From positions 1 to 64,000 of the forward strand of contig JAHBTW010000014.1 in NCBI GenBank assembly GCA_019638385.1: a stretch of DNA of 64,000 nucleotides. Reading direction: 5' to 3'. How positions within the stretch are numbered: the first letter of the stretch is position 1; each line of letters begins with the position of its first letter. Source of the DNA: Saprospiraceae bacterium (GTDB taxonomy: Bacteria; Bacteroidota; Bacteroidia; Chitinophagales; Saprospiraceae). Below are positions 54,101 through 62,636 of this stretch, piece after piece. The notes below the pieces were generated by a model. It was not told the DNA's origin. It saw nothing but the letters and a program-made list of their open reading frames with translations, and ran no database searches. Made by a program: the position numbers and the translations under genes.

Positions 54101-57100
54101 CAATTGCTTCAAATCACCAACGACGTATGCGCTCAGGGATTAGGGCAAATACGCGTGCGCAGCGTCGGAGGCGCATCGCCTTATACTTTCAGTTGGAGCC
54201 ATAACGCGGCACTCAACAGCGATTGGCCGACGGGGCTTACTGCCGGCGCTTATTCCGTGACGGTTACCGATCAAAACGGATGTACCGCTGTGGGCAACTA
54301 CACCGTGGGCGAAACGCCCGGCCCGGAGATTTTTGTCGTGAGTACGGGAACCGCCTTTTGCAATGCGGCAACGGGATCGGTATTGGTGAATGTTTCCGGC
54401 GGATTGGCGCCATTTACTTATAGCTGGAGCCACAATGCGGGGCTGAACAGTTCTTTTGTAAACAACTTATTGCCCGGTGTTTATACGGTCACCGTGACCG
54501 ATGCCAACAATTGCAGCAACAGTGTGGAAGCTATCGTGGACGGTACGACTCCGCCGGCGCTGAGCTTGGTGAGCAGCGGCGATGATCCCTGCGTACTCAA
54601 CGATGTGAGCATAGTGGTATCCGCTGCCGGCGGCATAGCGCCGCTGACGTATAGCTGGAGCCACAATCCGGGGCTGAACAGTCCTGTCGCAAGCGGCCTC
54701 GCTACGGGTACTTACACCGTGAGCGTGACCGATGTGCATGGTTGTCAGGATGTGTTGAGCACAAGTGTGACCGACCGGCGCGGGCCGGTGTTGCAATTAG
54801 CCGGCGTAACGGGTAGCACCTGCGGGTTTTCCGACGGCAGTATTACTGTAACGGCCTCGTTAGGCCAAACGCCTTATAACTTTTCCTGGAGCCACAATGC
54901 AGCGCTCAATTCGGCGACAGCCAATAACCTCGCCGCCGGTTCGTACAGCGTGACGGTGAGCGACGCCAACGGCTGTACCGCTGTGGTATCCGCGTCTGTT
55001 TCGGATGCGCAGGGGCCGCAAATTGCCGTGCAAAGTCAAACCGATGCCGTATGTACGCCCAACAGCGGTGCGATACAAGTGAGCGTATCGGCGGGAACGG
55101 GGCCGTACAACTACGCCTGGAGCCACAATGCCGGCTTGAATTCGCCCGTGGCGACCGGCCTCTCCGCAGGCGCCTATTCCGTCACGGCCACCGATGCCAA
55201 CGGCTGTCAGGCCATCACTTCTGCTACCATCGGATTTCAGGCGCCGCCGGTGGCCACCGCCGTCGCAACCAATGCCGTTTGCAGTCCCAATACCGGCAGC
55301 ATCACAGTAAGCGTGCAAGATGGCGCTCCGCCTTACGGCATTCAATGGAACTTCCCGGCACTGAACGGCTTTACCGTCAGCCCGCTTTTCGCCGGCAGCT
55401 ATGAAGCCACGGTGACCGACGCCAACGGATGCAGCACTACGGCCAATGCCACGGTTAACTTCATCGCCGGGCCGAGCATCATCCCCGTGCAGGTGCAGGA
55501 TGCCGCCTGCGGCCAATCCACCGGCCTCATTGACATCGGAGTGGTGAACGGGCAAGAACCCTATTCTTATGCCTGGAGCCATAACCCGAACCTGCAATTT
55601 TTCATCGCCTCCGGCCTTGCCGCAGGTACTTACAGCGTGACGGTGACCGATGCCAACAATTGCACGGCAACCTTCACAGCCTCCATCGCCGACCTGCCCG
55701 GCCCGACGCTCTCGTTCAGCACCGTCAACAGCGCTTGCGGTCAAAACAACGGCAGCGCTTCTATCAGCGCCACAGGCGGCGTGCTTCCGCTTACCTACCT
55801 TTGGAGCCACAACGCCGGGCTGAACAGCCCTGACGCAACCGGGCTTTCTCCGGGCATCTATTCTGTCACCGTAACCGACGCCGCCGGGTGCAGCAGCACC
55901 ATAGAAGGCGAAGTATCCGATGAGGGCGGCGTGAGTCTGGAGATTGCAAGCGCCATAAACGCCGTGTGCGATGCGAATACCGGCAGCATATCGTTAACTA
56001 CCATAGACGGGCAAGCGCCCTACACTTATACTTGGAGCCACAATGCGGGCTTGAATTCACCCAACGCCACCGGCCTCGACGCAGGCGCTTACACCGCTAC
56101 CGTCACCGATGCCGATGGGTGTCAGGATGTGGTTTCACAAATACTTATCTTCACAGCAGGCCCGGCGCTGGCGCTGCAATCTTCCGATAACAGCTTGTGC
56201 GAAGACGGCAACGGAGCGCTGAGTTTCTCGACCACAGACGGCACGGCGGGTTATACCTACCAATGGTCGCACAATGCGGGATTGAACACTGCCACCGCAA
56301 CCGGTTTGAACGCCGGCAACTACACGCTCTCCGTGACCGATGCCAATGGGTGTACCGCCTCGCTCCAAGCACAGGTGCAACTCATAGCCGGCCCGCAATT
56401 GAGTCTTGCCGGAACCACGGATACTTACTGCGGCAATGAGGCCGGAGCGGTAACCGTCAGTGTGTCGGGCGGAGCGGCGCCGCTTCAATATTTCTGGAGT
56501 CATAATCCGGGACTGAACGCTGCATCGGCTACGGGGCTGAGCGCCGGCAGCTACGGCCTCACCGTATCAGATGCCAACGGCTGTGTGGCCGAACTGGCAA
56601 CCACCGTCAACGACTTGCCCGGCTTCACCATGAATGACCCCGCTGTACAATCAACTACTTGCGGCAACGACAACGGACAAATACAACTGACGCCCAACGG
56701 CGGACAGGCGCCGTTCCAATACCAATGGAGCCACGACGCCGGCCTGAGCGGTCCGAATGCCGCCAATCTCCCTGTCGGTATTTATACCATAGACATAACT
56801 GACGCCACCGGCTGCGAACAAAGCCTGACCATTGCGCTGCAAAGCACCGACGGCCCCGTGCTCGCCATATCCGGCGCGCAGGATGCCAGTTGCGGACTGA
56901 GCAACGGCAGCATCGGCACGAGCCTGACCGGCGGGCAGGCGCCCTTTACTTACCAATGGAGCAACGGGGCGGGGGGCAGCGCGCTGTCCAATCTGCCCGG
57001 CGGAGCCTATCAGGTAAGCGTGACGGACGGCAACGGCTGTGTGGGCGTAGCCTTCGCTGCCATTGCAGGCGGCAGCGCACCGGCATTGCAATTGTTGAAC

Positions 57101-60100
57101 CTGACAGAAACGGAATGCGTATTGCCGACAGGCGCCATACAATTCGGCGCGTCGGGCGGGCAGTTTCCCTATACCTATACTTGGAGCCATAACGCCGGTC
57201 TGAACAGCGCTTCCGCAAACGGCCTTGCAGCCGGGACATACTCTGCCACCGTGACCGATGCCGCCGGTTGTACGGCCGTGTTGAGCGCTGAGGTGGAACA
57301 AAACACCGACATTTCCATTGCATTGCTGCAAACGGAAAATGCGCTCTGTGCCTCAGCCACCGGGTCAGCCACCGTGAGCGGCCTGAACGGCCAAGCGCCC
57401 TACACTTACGCCTGGAGCCACGACGCTACGGTGACTACCGCCGCCGCGGGCAACCTCGCGCCCGGCGCTTACTCCGTGACCGCCACCGATGCAGCGGGTT
57501 GCAGCGCTCAATTGTCGCTTTCTGTGGGTTCGCAGATGGTTCCCATAGCATTGAGCGTAGCGCAAAACACGGCCTCCGCCTGCAACGCGCCTACCGGCAG
57601 CATCAGCCTGTCGCCTTCCGGCGGAACAGGACCTTACACCTTTGCCTGGAGCCATAGCGCGACCGTCACCACCGCCGATGCAGGCAACCTCGCGCCCGGC
57701 ACATACTCCGCCACCGCGACCGATGCCAACGGCTGTGTGGGAATCGCGATGGCCACCGTCATGCAAACCGCTCCACCTCAATTGGTTTTGGTGCAAACCA
57801 CAGATACCGATTGCGGACAAGCTACCGGTTTGGTGGAAGTGAATGCCTCCGGCGGCGCAGCGCCCTATACCTACGAATGGAGTCACAACCCCGCCGTGAT
57901 CGGGAACACTGCCGACGGTCTTGCCGCCGACAACTACGCCGTAACCGCCACCGACGCCAACGGCTGCACAGCTACGCTCAACGCGACTGTGTCGGAAAGC
58001 GGCGCGCCGGATGTGACGGTGCTAACGACTAACTCTTACTGCGATCAAGCTACCGGTTCGGCTACGGTGCCGGAAGCAGGCAATTTCACTTACGAATGGG
58101 AACGCACTGCCCAACCGGGTATCATACTCTCAACGAATGCTACGGCGGGCAATCTCGCAGCGGGTACTTACAGCGTCACCGTGACGAATGACCAGGGCTG
58201 TTCGGCCCTGCGTATTGCGGTGATACAAGACCTGCCCGATATGGTAGTGAGCGCAACGGCCACCCCGGCGCTGTGTTTCGGCACGGCCGATGGATCGGCA
58301 AGCGCTGTGGTCACGTCAGGCGGTACCGGGCCGTTTTTGTTCCAATGGAGCAACAACCAAAGCGGCGAAACCGTCAGCGGGTTGAGCGCCGGCGTCTATC
58401 AGGTGAGCGTGACGGATGGAAACGGCTGTACGGCCGTTGTGCCGGTTGTGGTTACAGAACCTGCTTTGCTGGCCGTGAGTCTGGCCGGTTCCACGCCGCC
58501 AGCCTGCGGCGCATCGCTCAACGGAAGCATTGCGGTACTGGTCTCCGGCGGTACTTCCCCCTATGATTACAACTGGGTATCGGGGCAACAAACAGCCTTC
58601 ATCAGCGGATTGGCAGCGGGTACTTATCAACTCACTGCCACAGATGCCAACGGCTGTGAAGCGACTTTCCAAACCACTCTGAACGCAGCGGGTACGCTCA
58701 ACTTCACCGTGGACGTAACCGCGCAATCCTGTGCCGGAGTGAACAATGGGCAGGCCGTCGCTACCGCGTCCGGCCCCGGTCCGTTTACCTACCAATGGAA
58801 TACGCCCGGCAATCCGACCGGCAGCAACGTGAGCAATCTGGCGCCGGGTACCTACTCGGTCACCGTGAGCGACGGCGGTTGCGCTTCGGAGCAATCCTTT
58901 TCTGTGACGGCTGCTCAACCGATCAACCTGCAATTGACATCTACCCCTTCCTGCCTCAATGAATTGAACGGCACGGCGAGCGCATCGGCGAGCGGCGGCG
59001 CGGGCGGATTTTTATACAACTGGAGCAACAACCTGCAAGGCGGCACAATTTCCGACCTGCTGCCCGGCGTATTCACGGTGACCGCCACAGATGCCAACGG
59101 ATGTACTTCGGTAGAAACCGTAGTGGTGGAAGCAGCGCCTTTCCCGACCATTGTGGTGGATGGCGTTACGCAACCCGACTGTTTGGGCCAAACCACCGGC
59201 GCGGCGCAGGTCTCCGCTACGGGCGGAACGGGAGCAATTTCCTTTGTATGGAGTGATCCGGCAGGACAAACCGGCCCGATTGCCTCCAATCTGACGCCCG
59301 GTGCTTACACCGTAACCGCTACCGACCAAAACGGCTGCTCGGCTACTACAAGCGTTGATATTGAAGCGCCGGCAGATTTCACGCCTACTGTGGCCGGCGT
59401 GGTCAGCCCCTCTTGCTTCGGCGACAGCGACGGCAGCGCTGCGGTGACCGTACAGGGCGGTTCGGGCAATTTCAACTACCAATGGAATGACCCGCAGAAC
59501 CAAACCGGCGCACAGGCCCTCAACCTCAGCGCGGGCAATTACACGGTCATCATTACGGACACGGAAAGCGGTTGTTCCGCGACCTTACCGGTGACGGTGC
59601 AGAACCCGGCATTGCTCGAATTGAATTTGACCAATACCACTGCTGCCCTGTGCAACGGGCAAAGCAACGGCACGGCCACGGTGGCCGCAACGGGCGGCAC
59701 GGGCGCGTACAACTATGTCTGGAATGACCCGGCCGCTCAAACCGCTGCAACTGCCACGGGATTGGCCGCCGGTACCTATCAGGTGGCTGTGACCGACCTC
59801 AACGGTTGCACGGCCGCGTTGGAAGTGGCAATAACCGCCCCGCCCGTATTGGAAGCGGAGATCGGTTCTTTCAGCGCGCCTTTGTGTTTTGGTCAAAATG
59901 ACGGCACGGCCTCCGTGGGCGTTACGGGCGGCACGGGCGCTTATTTCTACCAATGGAACGACCCGGCCTTGCAAACCACCGCTACAGCGGGCAACCTGCC
60001 ACCCGGCAACTACATGGTGACGGTGCGGGATGTAAACAATTGCAGCACAACCGCTTCAGTCGTCATTCCGGCTACGCCGGACATCGTCATCACCGTCACG

Positions 60101-61540
60101 GATGAAACCGACCCGGCCTGCGCCGGTCAGGACAACGGCAGCTTGGCCGTAACGGCCGCAGGCGGCACGGGCGCACTCAATTACTCGTGGAGCAGCGGAC
60201 AAAGCACGCCGGCCATTTCCGGCTTGGCAGCGGGCAGTTACACGGTAAGCGTAACAGACGCCAACAACTGCCTGCGCATGCTGACCCTGAACCTGCAGGA
60301 TGCCGATGCGCTCAACCTGAGTAATGTCGTTGTGACCCAAACCACCTGCTACAGCGGCGCCGATGCGAGCATCTCCGTCATCGTACAGGGCGGCACGGGC
60401 AGCTATACTTATTTGTGGTCGGACCCGGCAGGCCAAACCGGCGCCACCGCCACCGGTCTCGCACGCGGCGATTACTCCGTGACCGCCACCGACAGCAACG
60501 GATGTATCCTCACCGCAGAATTTACCGTGACATCCGCAGGGCAGCAAATATTCATCAATCCGGCGGTGAACAACGCCTCTTGTGAAGGCGCGGCCAACGC
60601 AACCATCACGCTGAGCGCAAGCGGCGGAGCAGGCGGTTTCAGTTTCGCATGGGGCGGCGGGCAAACGGGCAACGTACTCGCCAATGTAGGCGCAGGAACT
60701 TACACCGCAACGGCTACCGACGCCACGGGTTGCACCGAAACAACTTCCGTAACCGTGACCGAAGGCGCTGCATTTGTCATTGACCTTGGATCGGCAGACA
60801 CCACGCTTTGCGACGGCGAGGTGTTGTTTGTAGATTTCAGCCATACCAATTACAGCATACAATGGACCAGTTTGACCGGATTTTCCAGTCTGGCACAACT
60901 CACGGCCTTAGACCGCTCTGATACCTACTATCTGCAAGTGACCAATGCGCAGGGCTGCATAGCCCGCGACACCATCCGAGTGACGGTGATGGACGATCCG
61001 TTACAGGCTTTCTTCATCATTCCTACGGATGTGGTGGTCGGGCAGGAAGTGGTAGCGCTGGAAGGCTCCTGGCCCATACCGAGTCAGGTGAATTGGTTCT
61101 TCCCTGCCGACAGCGTGCAGTTGCTGCGGCGCGAAGGCGATCAATTCTACTTTCTCTTTACGCAACCGGGCGAGGTACAACTGCGTATGCAGAGCATTCT
61201 CGGCAATTGTGAAGACTGGATTGTAAAAACCGTCACTGTACATACCGACAGCACCACCATTCCCGGTCTCAACCCGGATGAACCCGACATACTCGGAGTG
61301 ACCATTGCCCCCAACCCGAACATGGGCAACTTCAGTGTAGAAGTACTTTTGTCGGCACAACGCGACATCATCCTCACCCTGTACGACATCAACGGCGCGG
61401 TGCAGGAGCGCAGAGCGCGACAAGGGCAAAGTACCTACACAGAGAGCTACACGCTGAGCGGTCAGCCGGGAACATACTTTCTGATTGTGCAAAGTCCGAA
61501 ACAGCGGCGGAGTTTTTCGGTCATTGTTGTGAGTCCGTGA
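48131..61540 (+). CDS. Giant SprB-repeat surface adhesin with T9SS tail
   Basis: A 4469-aa protein from the ATG at 48131; the longer frame from 47942 only reads through the repeat array. Signal peptide residues 1-22 end TLSAQ. Residues about 25-400 include a non-repeat N-terminal domain. From about 406 to 4211 there are roughly 48 SprB-type repeats of about 79 aa, each with a Cys, GG-x-x-P-Y-x-Y-x-W, AGxYSVTVTD and NGC. Units 14-36 mostly carry WSHNAGLN; units 42-47 mostly carry WSDPAGQT or WNDPA. The C-terminus has a non-repeat Ig-like segment and a T9SS sorting domain (IAPNPNMGNFSVEVLL, GTYFLIV). SprB-family proteins are the moving adhesins of gliding Bacteroidetes. Nothing else needed for gliding is in the window. 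It is the last gene of the four-gene operon and ends before a strong terminator. Confidence 0.92.
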   Translation: MSTKITIAFTLLLFATVGTLSAQNLKATLKMTRGWCKQMGGDQSWPPDPTWKTRANIKTGPSDTGVNGELCRFLDNYRPPWNSAECNSGVEMFSVFPGLFCAPREKIYDDVILTYQPSSFNFSLADGFYVTISMEAWEDDKGGICDYNSGDDDYGKKDSTFWARLPNDATLPYHFDFTLQTNNSAFRVSYRLTIENLDAISNTSLRVANSAGTTQSTFCSGDPLRLYADRRTGFSGGYFEWQRRDTPSSSWVSATGTTYTTSNFLGVTAASPMPDYRVRVAQSGTNGTATQDGWIMVSGATITVAPAPPALANIITTPTGSCEGSGSSGAITVSINNAVATASYALTLLNNSNTVIANATLPASASPMHTFTGLAPGTYKVTVTLSGGAVGCSTQKTGIVVASLPRPAISASGAAGACAGNNGTLTVNITANATGTNTYNLLASNGVTVLDTWTTSATTHTFSRAAGAYKVRVVNGNGCSSLVSNDVVIPNPPSAVTAGLQVDNINGTGYQISCNGGLGEIRITPSGGTPPYTIQVSNGGSQSNVPAGSLTSFFRPAGSYSITISDSRFCEFNTSVVLTQPSSLPGITPSNFITSSDCAPTGGVTLTGSGGAGSYQFSMDNPDGPYTTNGVFTNLSAGEHYAYVRDATGCQRDAYFVIDAVNPLYVVPQSVTEVVCAGSADGAVTLMGIGGNPPYQFRIGNGSFSSNNTFSGLSAGTYTFQIQDADLCTGSVSVNVAAPNAIVVTGHTVGDVDCFDPTQRSFTISITGRADGNAGFDNAGLEISLDNGATYEQFSFYESYDDGVTMQMEFFNQPTGTYQIIVRDADNCTSAPYLLVSPTGQNLTLTITDITHETCAGANDGTITVEFSGGVAPYYLRLMRPISSDEFDELEVFGPVSQTGSHTFTGIPAITIANGVGYFVEIRDRVGDEPWDYRCSELSPPHPNGPFLPGQGIYINPNAPFNPGTPQSTGPQLNCYGDNGVVTITGASGGMPPYQYSSDGFDFQSSNVFSGLGAQNSFYVRDSRGCTQGPINITIPSAPVTLNATATLTEPETYCTKGAVQVNISGGTGPFEVALIQDGDCLGAYLYAAITSSTSIPFTELSAGNYTVCIRDAGGCRADRSITVPLTAQPAMAVTNVQNTTCFDGGNNGAITLQASGGTPPYTITINDGSPQTGGMSTNFIFSGLAAGSYLFQLSDSKGCTDLLVGNVPSNNLLSASVDADAVSGCAGGNTGVIRAIPYDGVAPYTVTWLWDNVTVSGVAENQIVQRTGLPAGVYQVRITDAIGCQRTETEIVDTPLPLSANVFVTDALCSNVLNGFVTVNATGGWEVYEYALDAGPFQTDNFFENLAPGDYTVTVRDTSNCMVDFPFTVGLQRVINANATPTNPACFGEMNGSIAIAAVGGGAPYTYSVNGGAFVPGNPITGLGAGMYDIVLRDNGGCEFEITGIQLTEPSQLMASATVTQDATCSSNTGILQAAATGGTPGYTYQWDGNPALNNATYNNAPPGMHTVVITDLRGCTAQATASITNIPAVTLNLVETTNELCGQADGTATVAVQGGIAPFTYTWSHNAGLNSAMATGLTAGPYSVTVTDGNNCTAVRNLTVAETISVSLSVNEAKNSFCTEGNGRITVMPVGGIAPFSYTWSHNAGLNSPIADNLNSGSYSVTVTDGNGCSNTESATVNFVPGPTASASASPASCQGNTGSVQVMVQGGAAPFQYSWSHNAGLNSNIASNLSSGMYSVTVTDENGCTTVASATVTELPPPTVFVNTTTATCGLPNGSAQAVVAGGTGPYTYFWSSGNPGSPIAQNLAPGSYNLTVSDAFGCQTTASFTIGNIPGPTGLTVSFQNSICQNFNGSITVTPQGGTGPFNYTWSHNAFLNQPTAANLAAGAYSVTATDANGCTVSATQVILFQGPPVLQTVQQVNSLCANGNGIIEISVTGTGPFIYAWTSGVSNGPIAQNLNAGNYTVTVTDGNGCTATRSFTISLEPAPALQLLQITNDVCAQGLGQIRVRSVGGASPYTFSWSHNAALNSDWPTGLTAGAYSVTVTDQNGCTAVGNYTVGETPGPEIFVVSTGTAFCNAATGSVLVNVSGGLAPFTYSWSHNAGLNSSFVNNLLPGVYTVTVTDANNCSNSVEAIVDGTTPPALSLVSSGDDPCVLNDVSIVVSAAGGIAPLTYSWSHNPGLNSPVASGLATGTYTVSVTDVHGCQDVLSTSVTDRRGPVLQLAGVTGSTCGFSDGSITVTASLGQTPYNFSWSHNAALNSATANNLAAGSYSVTVSDANGCTAVVSASVSDAQGPQIAVQSQTDAVCTPNSGAIQVSVSAGTGPYNYAWSHNAGLNSPVATGLSAGAYSVTATDANGCQAITSATIGFQAPPVATAVATNAVCSPNTGSITVSVQDGAPPYGIQWNFPALNGFTVSPLFAGSYEATVTDANGCSTTANATVNFIAGPSIIPVQVQDAACGQSTGLIDIGVVNGQEPYSYAWSHNPNLQFFIASGLAAGTYSVTVTDANNCTATFTASIADLPGPTLSFSTVNSACGQNNGSASISATGGVLPLTYLWSHNAGLNSPDATGLSPGIYSVTVTDAAGCSSTIEGEVSDEGGVSLEIASAINAVCDANTGSISLTTIDGQAPYTYTWSHNAGLNSPNATGLDAGAYTATVTDADGCQDVVSQILIFTAGPALALQSSDNSLCEDGNGALSFSTTDGTAGYTYQWSHNAGLNTATATGLNAGNYTLSVTDANGCTASLQAQVQLIAGPQLSLAGTTDTYCGNEAGAVTVSVSGGAAPLQYFWSHNPGLNAASATGLSAGSYGLTVSDANGCVAELATTVNDLPGFTMNDPAVQSTTCGNDNGQIQLTPNGGQAPFQYQWSHDAGLSGPNAANLPVGIYTIDITDATGCEQSLTIALQSTDGPVLAISGAQDASCGLSNGSIGTSLTGGQAPFTYQWSNGAGGSALSNLPGGAYQVSVTDGNGCVGVAFAAIAGGSAPALQLLNLTETECVLPTGAIQFGASGGQFPYTYTWSHNAGLNSASANGLAAGTYSATVTDAAGCTAVLSAEVEQNTDISIALLQTENALCASATGSATVSGLNGQAPYTYAWSHDATVTTAAAGNLAPGAYSVTATDAAGCSAQLSLSVGSQMVPIALSVAQNTASACNAPTGSISLSPSGGTGPYTFAWSHSATVTTADAGNLAPGTYSATATDANGCVGIAMATVMQTAPPQLVLVQTTDTDCGQATGLVEVNASGGAAPYTYEWSHNPAVIGNTADGLAADNYAVTATDANGCTATLNATVSESGAPDVTVLTTNSYCDQATGSATVPEAGNFTYEWERTAQPGIILSTNATAGNLAAGTYSVTVTNDQGCSALRIAVIQDLPDMVVSATATPALCFGTADGSASAVVTSGGTGPFLFQWSNNQSGETVSGLSAGVYQVSVTDGNGCTAVVPVVVTEPALLAVSLAGSTPPACGASLNGSIAVLVSGGTSPYDYNWVSGQQTAFISGLAAGTYQLTATDANGCEATFQTTLNAAGTLNFTVDVTAQSCAGVNNGQAVATASGPGPFTYQWNTPGNPTGSNVSNLAPGTYSVTVSDGGCASEQSFSVTAAQPINLQLTSTPSCLNELNGTASASASGGAGGFLYNWSNNLQGGTISDLLPGVFTVTATDANGCTSVETVVVEAAPFPTIVVDGVTQPDCLGQTTGAAQVSATGGTGAISFVWSDPAGQTGPIASNLTPGAYTVTATDQNGCSATTSVDIEAPADFTPTVAGVVSPSCFGDSDGSAAVTVQGGSGNFNYQWNDPQNQTGAQALNLSAGNYTVIITDTESGCSATLPVTVQNPALLELNLTNTTAALCNGQSNGTATVAATGGTGAYNYVWNDPAAQTAATATGLAAGTYQVAVTDLNGCTAALEVAITAPPVLEAEIGSFSAPLCFGQNDGTASVGVTGGTGAYFYQWNDPALQTTATAGNLPPGNYMVTVRDVNNCSTTASVVIPATPDIVITVTDETDPACAGQDNGSLAVTAAGGTGALNYSWSSGQSTPAISGLAAGSYTVSVTDANNCLRMLTLNLQDADALNLSNVVVTQTTCYSGADASISVIVQGGTGSYTYLWSDPAGQTGATATGLARGDYSVTATDSNGCILTAEFTVTSAGQQIFINPAVNNASCEGAANATITLSASGGAGGFSFAWGGGQTGNVLANVGAGTYTATATDATGCTETTSVTVTEGAAFVIDLGSADTTLCDGEVLFVDFSHTNYSIQWTSLTGFSSLAQLTALDRSDTYYLQVTNAQGCIARDTIRVTVMDDPLQAFFIIPTDVVVGQEVVALEGSWPIPSQVNWFFPADSVQLLRREGDQFYFLFTQPGEVQLRMQSILGNCEDWIVKTVTVHTDSTTIPGLNPDEPDILGVTIAPNPNMGNFSVEVLLSAQRDIILTLYDINGAVQERRARQGQSTYTESYTLSGQPGTYFLIVQSPKQRRSFSVIVVSP

Positions 61541-61579
61541 TCGTAAACGAAGTGTAGATTTTTGTAAAAATGCATGAGG

Positions 61580-61615
61580 ATTGCGGTCGGTGTCGGAGCC
61601 GGCCGCAATTTTTTT
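61580..61615 (+). terminator. Rho-independent terminator of the adhesin operon
   Basis: Eleven-base arms ATTGCGGTCGG and CCGGCCGCAAT pair with one G-U wobble around an 8-nt loop, followed by a run of T. It lies 40 bp after the adhesin stop codon. Confidence 0.9.
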
Positions 61616-61708
61616 ACGGGTGAACTTACGGGGTCAGGTCTAGATACGGCTCTGGGGGCTGACATCAGCGGGAGGATGCAGCGTTTTGTCGCTATTAATA
61701 ATTTGTTT

Positions 61709-61716
61709 TATTTTTG
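61709..61716 (+). promoter_or_regulatory. TATTTTTG -7 box of the DUF433 gene
   Basis: Matches TAnnTTTG, 11 bp before the ATG at 61728. Confidence 0.5.
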
Positions 61717-61727
61717 CAAAAAAAGAC

Positions 61728-62092
61728 ATGCCGACAGCACTTCAAGAAGCAGGAGCATTGTTCCCAAAGATGTCTCCCTCCGATAAAGCACAACTATTGC
61801 AATGGGTCATCAGCGACCTGACTAACGTGTTTCCCGGCATAGAAAAACTCCGGGGGTATGCGGCGGGGATGCATGCGTAGCTAAAACAAGAATACCTGTT
61901 TGGTCTTTGGTGAATTCTCGCAGGCTCGGCATGAGTGATAAGGAAATTCTGTACAACTTTCCGACACTAACCCCGGATGACCTGAAAAACGCCTGGAATT
62001 ACTATCGCGCCAATCAAGAAGAAATTGATACTCAGATTGCTGAAAATGAATCACATCCACGAATCCATAGAAGCTCACTCCGGGAATCTTGA
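61728..62092 (+). pseudogene. DUF433 antitoxin-like gene with a single-base frameshift
   Basis: The first ORF encodes MPTALQEAGALFPKMSPSDK and runs to a stop at 61880, ending GIEKLRGYAAGMHA. In the next frame the sequence continues as KTPGVCGGDACVAKTRIPVW, then SRRLGMSDKEILYNFPTLTP and NAWNYYRANQEEIDTQIAENE, a canonical DUF433 domain. Adding one A to the run of five A at about 61845 (GAAAAACT) joins both into one frame of about 121 aa ending at 62092. DUF433 proteins are antitoxin-type partners of PIN-like DUF5615 toxins (VapBC45 type). No toxin gene follows; the next 540 bp hold palindromes. It is either a recent frameshift, a programmed shift, or an assembly error at the A run. Confidence 0.85.
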
Positions 62093-62177
62093 AAAACAAT
62101 TGGTTAGAATCAACCGCCCCAATCCCAAAACATAACCTCTTTCTGTAGAGAAGTTCAGGAGGCTGTCGTTGCCTGCT

Positions 62178-62292
62178 CGCCCTATTGCGCGGGTTCTACC
62201 CGCATGCGTGCCAATGCGATACCTGCGTTCCGGCCTCTTATAGAATCTCGCGCAAGCGCAGGGTGACGGGTAGAACCCGCCGAATAGAGGCA
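62178..62292. repeat. Large inverted repeat before the RAYT cassette
   Basis: GCGGGTTCTACCCG (62189-62202) and CGGGTAGAACCCGC (62267-62280) are exact inverses, each itself partly palindromic, with further imperfect pairing outside (CCTATT with GAATAGAGG). The 64 bp between include GAATCTCGCGC, which recurs at 63351. No gene is present in 62093-62636. Confidence 0.7.
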
Positions 62293-62301
62293 CGAGATGG
62301 A

Positions 62302-62356
62302 ATCTAGGCTGTTTCATATCGTCACTTTACAGAGGATTCCATTCCCACCATTTTTA
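62302..62356 (+). repeat. Left terminal inverted repeat of the RAYT cassette
   Basis: This arm pairs with 63295-63349 in inverted orientation. Outer block ATCTAGGCTGTTTCATAT (62302-62319) and inner block TTCCCACCATTTTTA (62342-62356) are exact; the 22 bp between are diverged. Confidence 0.75.
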
Positions 62357-62467
62357 TTCTCCTACTACAAGCTTATCTCAATATGCGACCGCTCTACCGT
62401 TGAGGGGCTGCTGTGCCTAACTGAGGAATACTGCCCATCTACCAAAAGCCTCGAGGGGCAGCCGGGC

Positions 62468-62560
62468 AACCGCCAACGGCGGTTGAATACGAATAGCCCC
62501 GCGTCCCGAAGGGAACGCGGGGTATTGATGTCACGTGAGGGAGAACCCCCAGCGGGGGTT
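62468..62560. repeat. Three REP-like palindromes upstream of the transposase
   Basis: AACCGCCAACGGCGGTT (62468-62484), CCCCGCG with its inverse CGCGGGG (62497-62522) and AACCCCCAGCGGGGGTT (62544-62560). The first two, separated by GAATACGAATAG, are the inverse of the pair at 63143-63203. Confidence 0.85.
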
Positions 62561-62600
62561 CAATACACTCATCCAAATTTCTCTCATTATCTGAAAATGC

Positions 62601-62608
62601 TAAATTTG
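62601..62608 (+). promoter_or_regulatory. TAAATTTG -7 box of the transposase gene
   Basis: Matches TAnnTTTG, 28 bp before the ATG at 62637. Confidence 0.5.
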
Positions 62609-62636
62609 CATCCGTATATCATCAAATTATTTCGAC

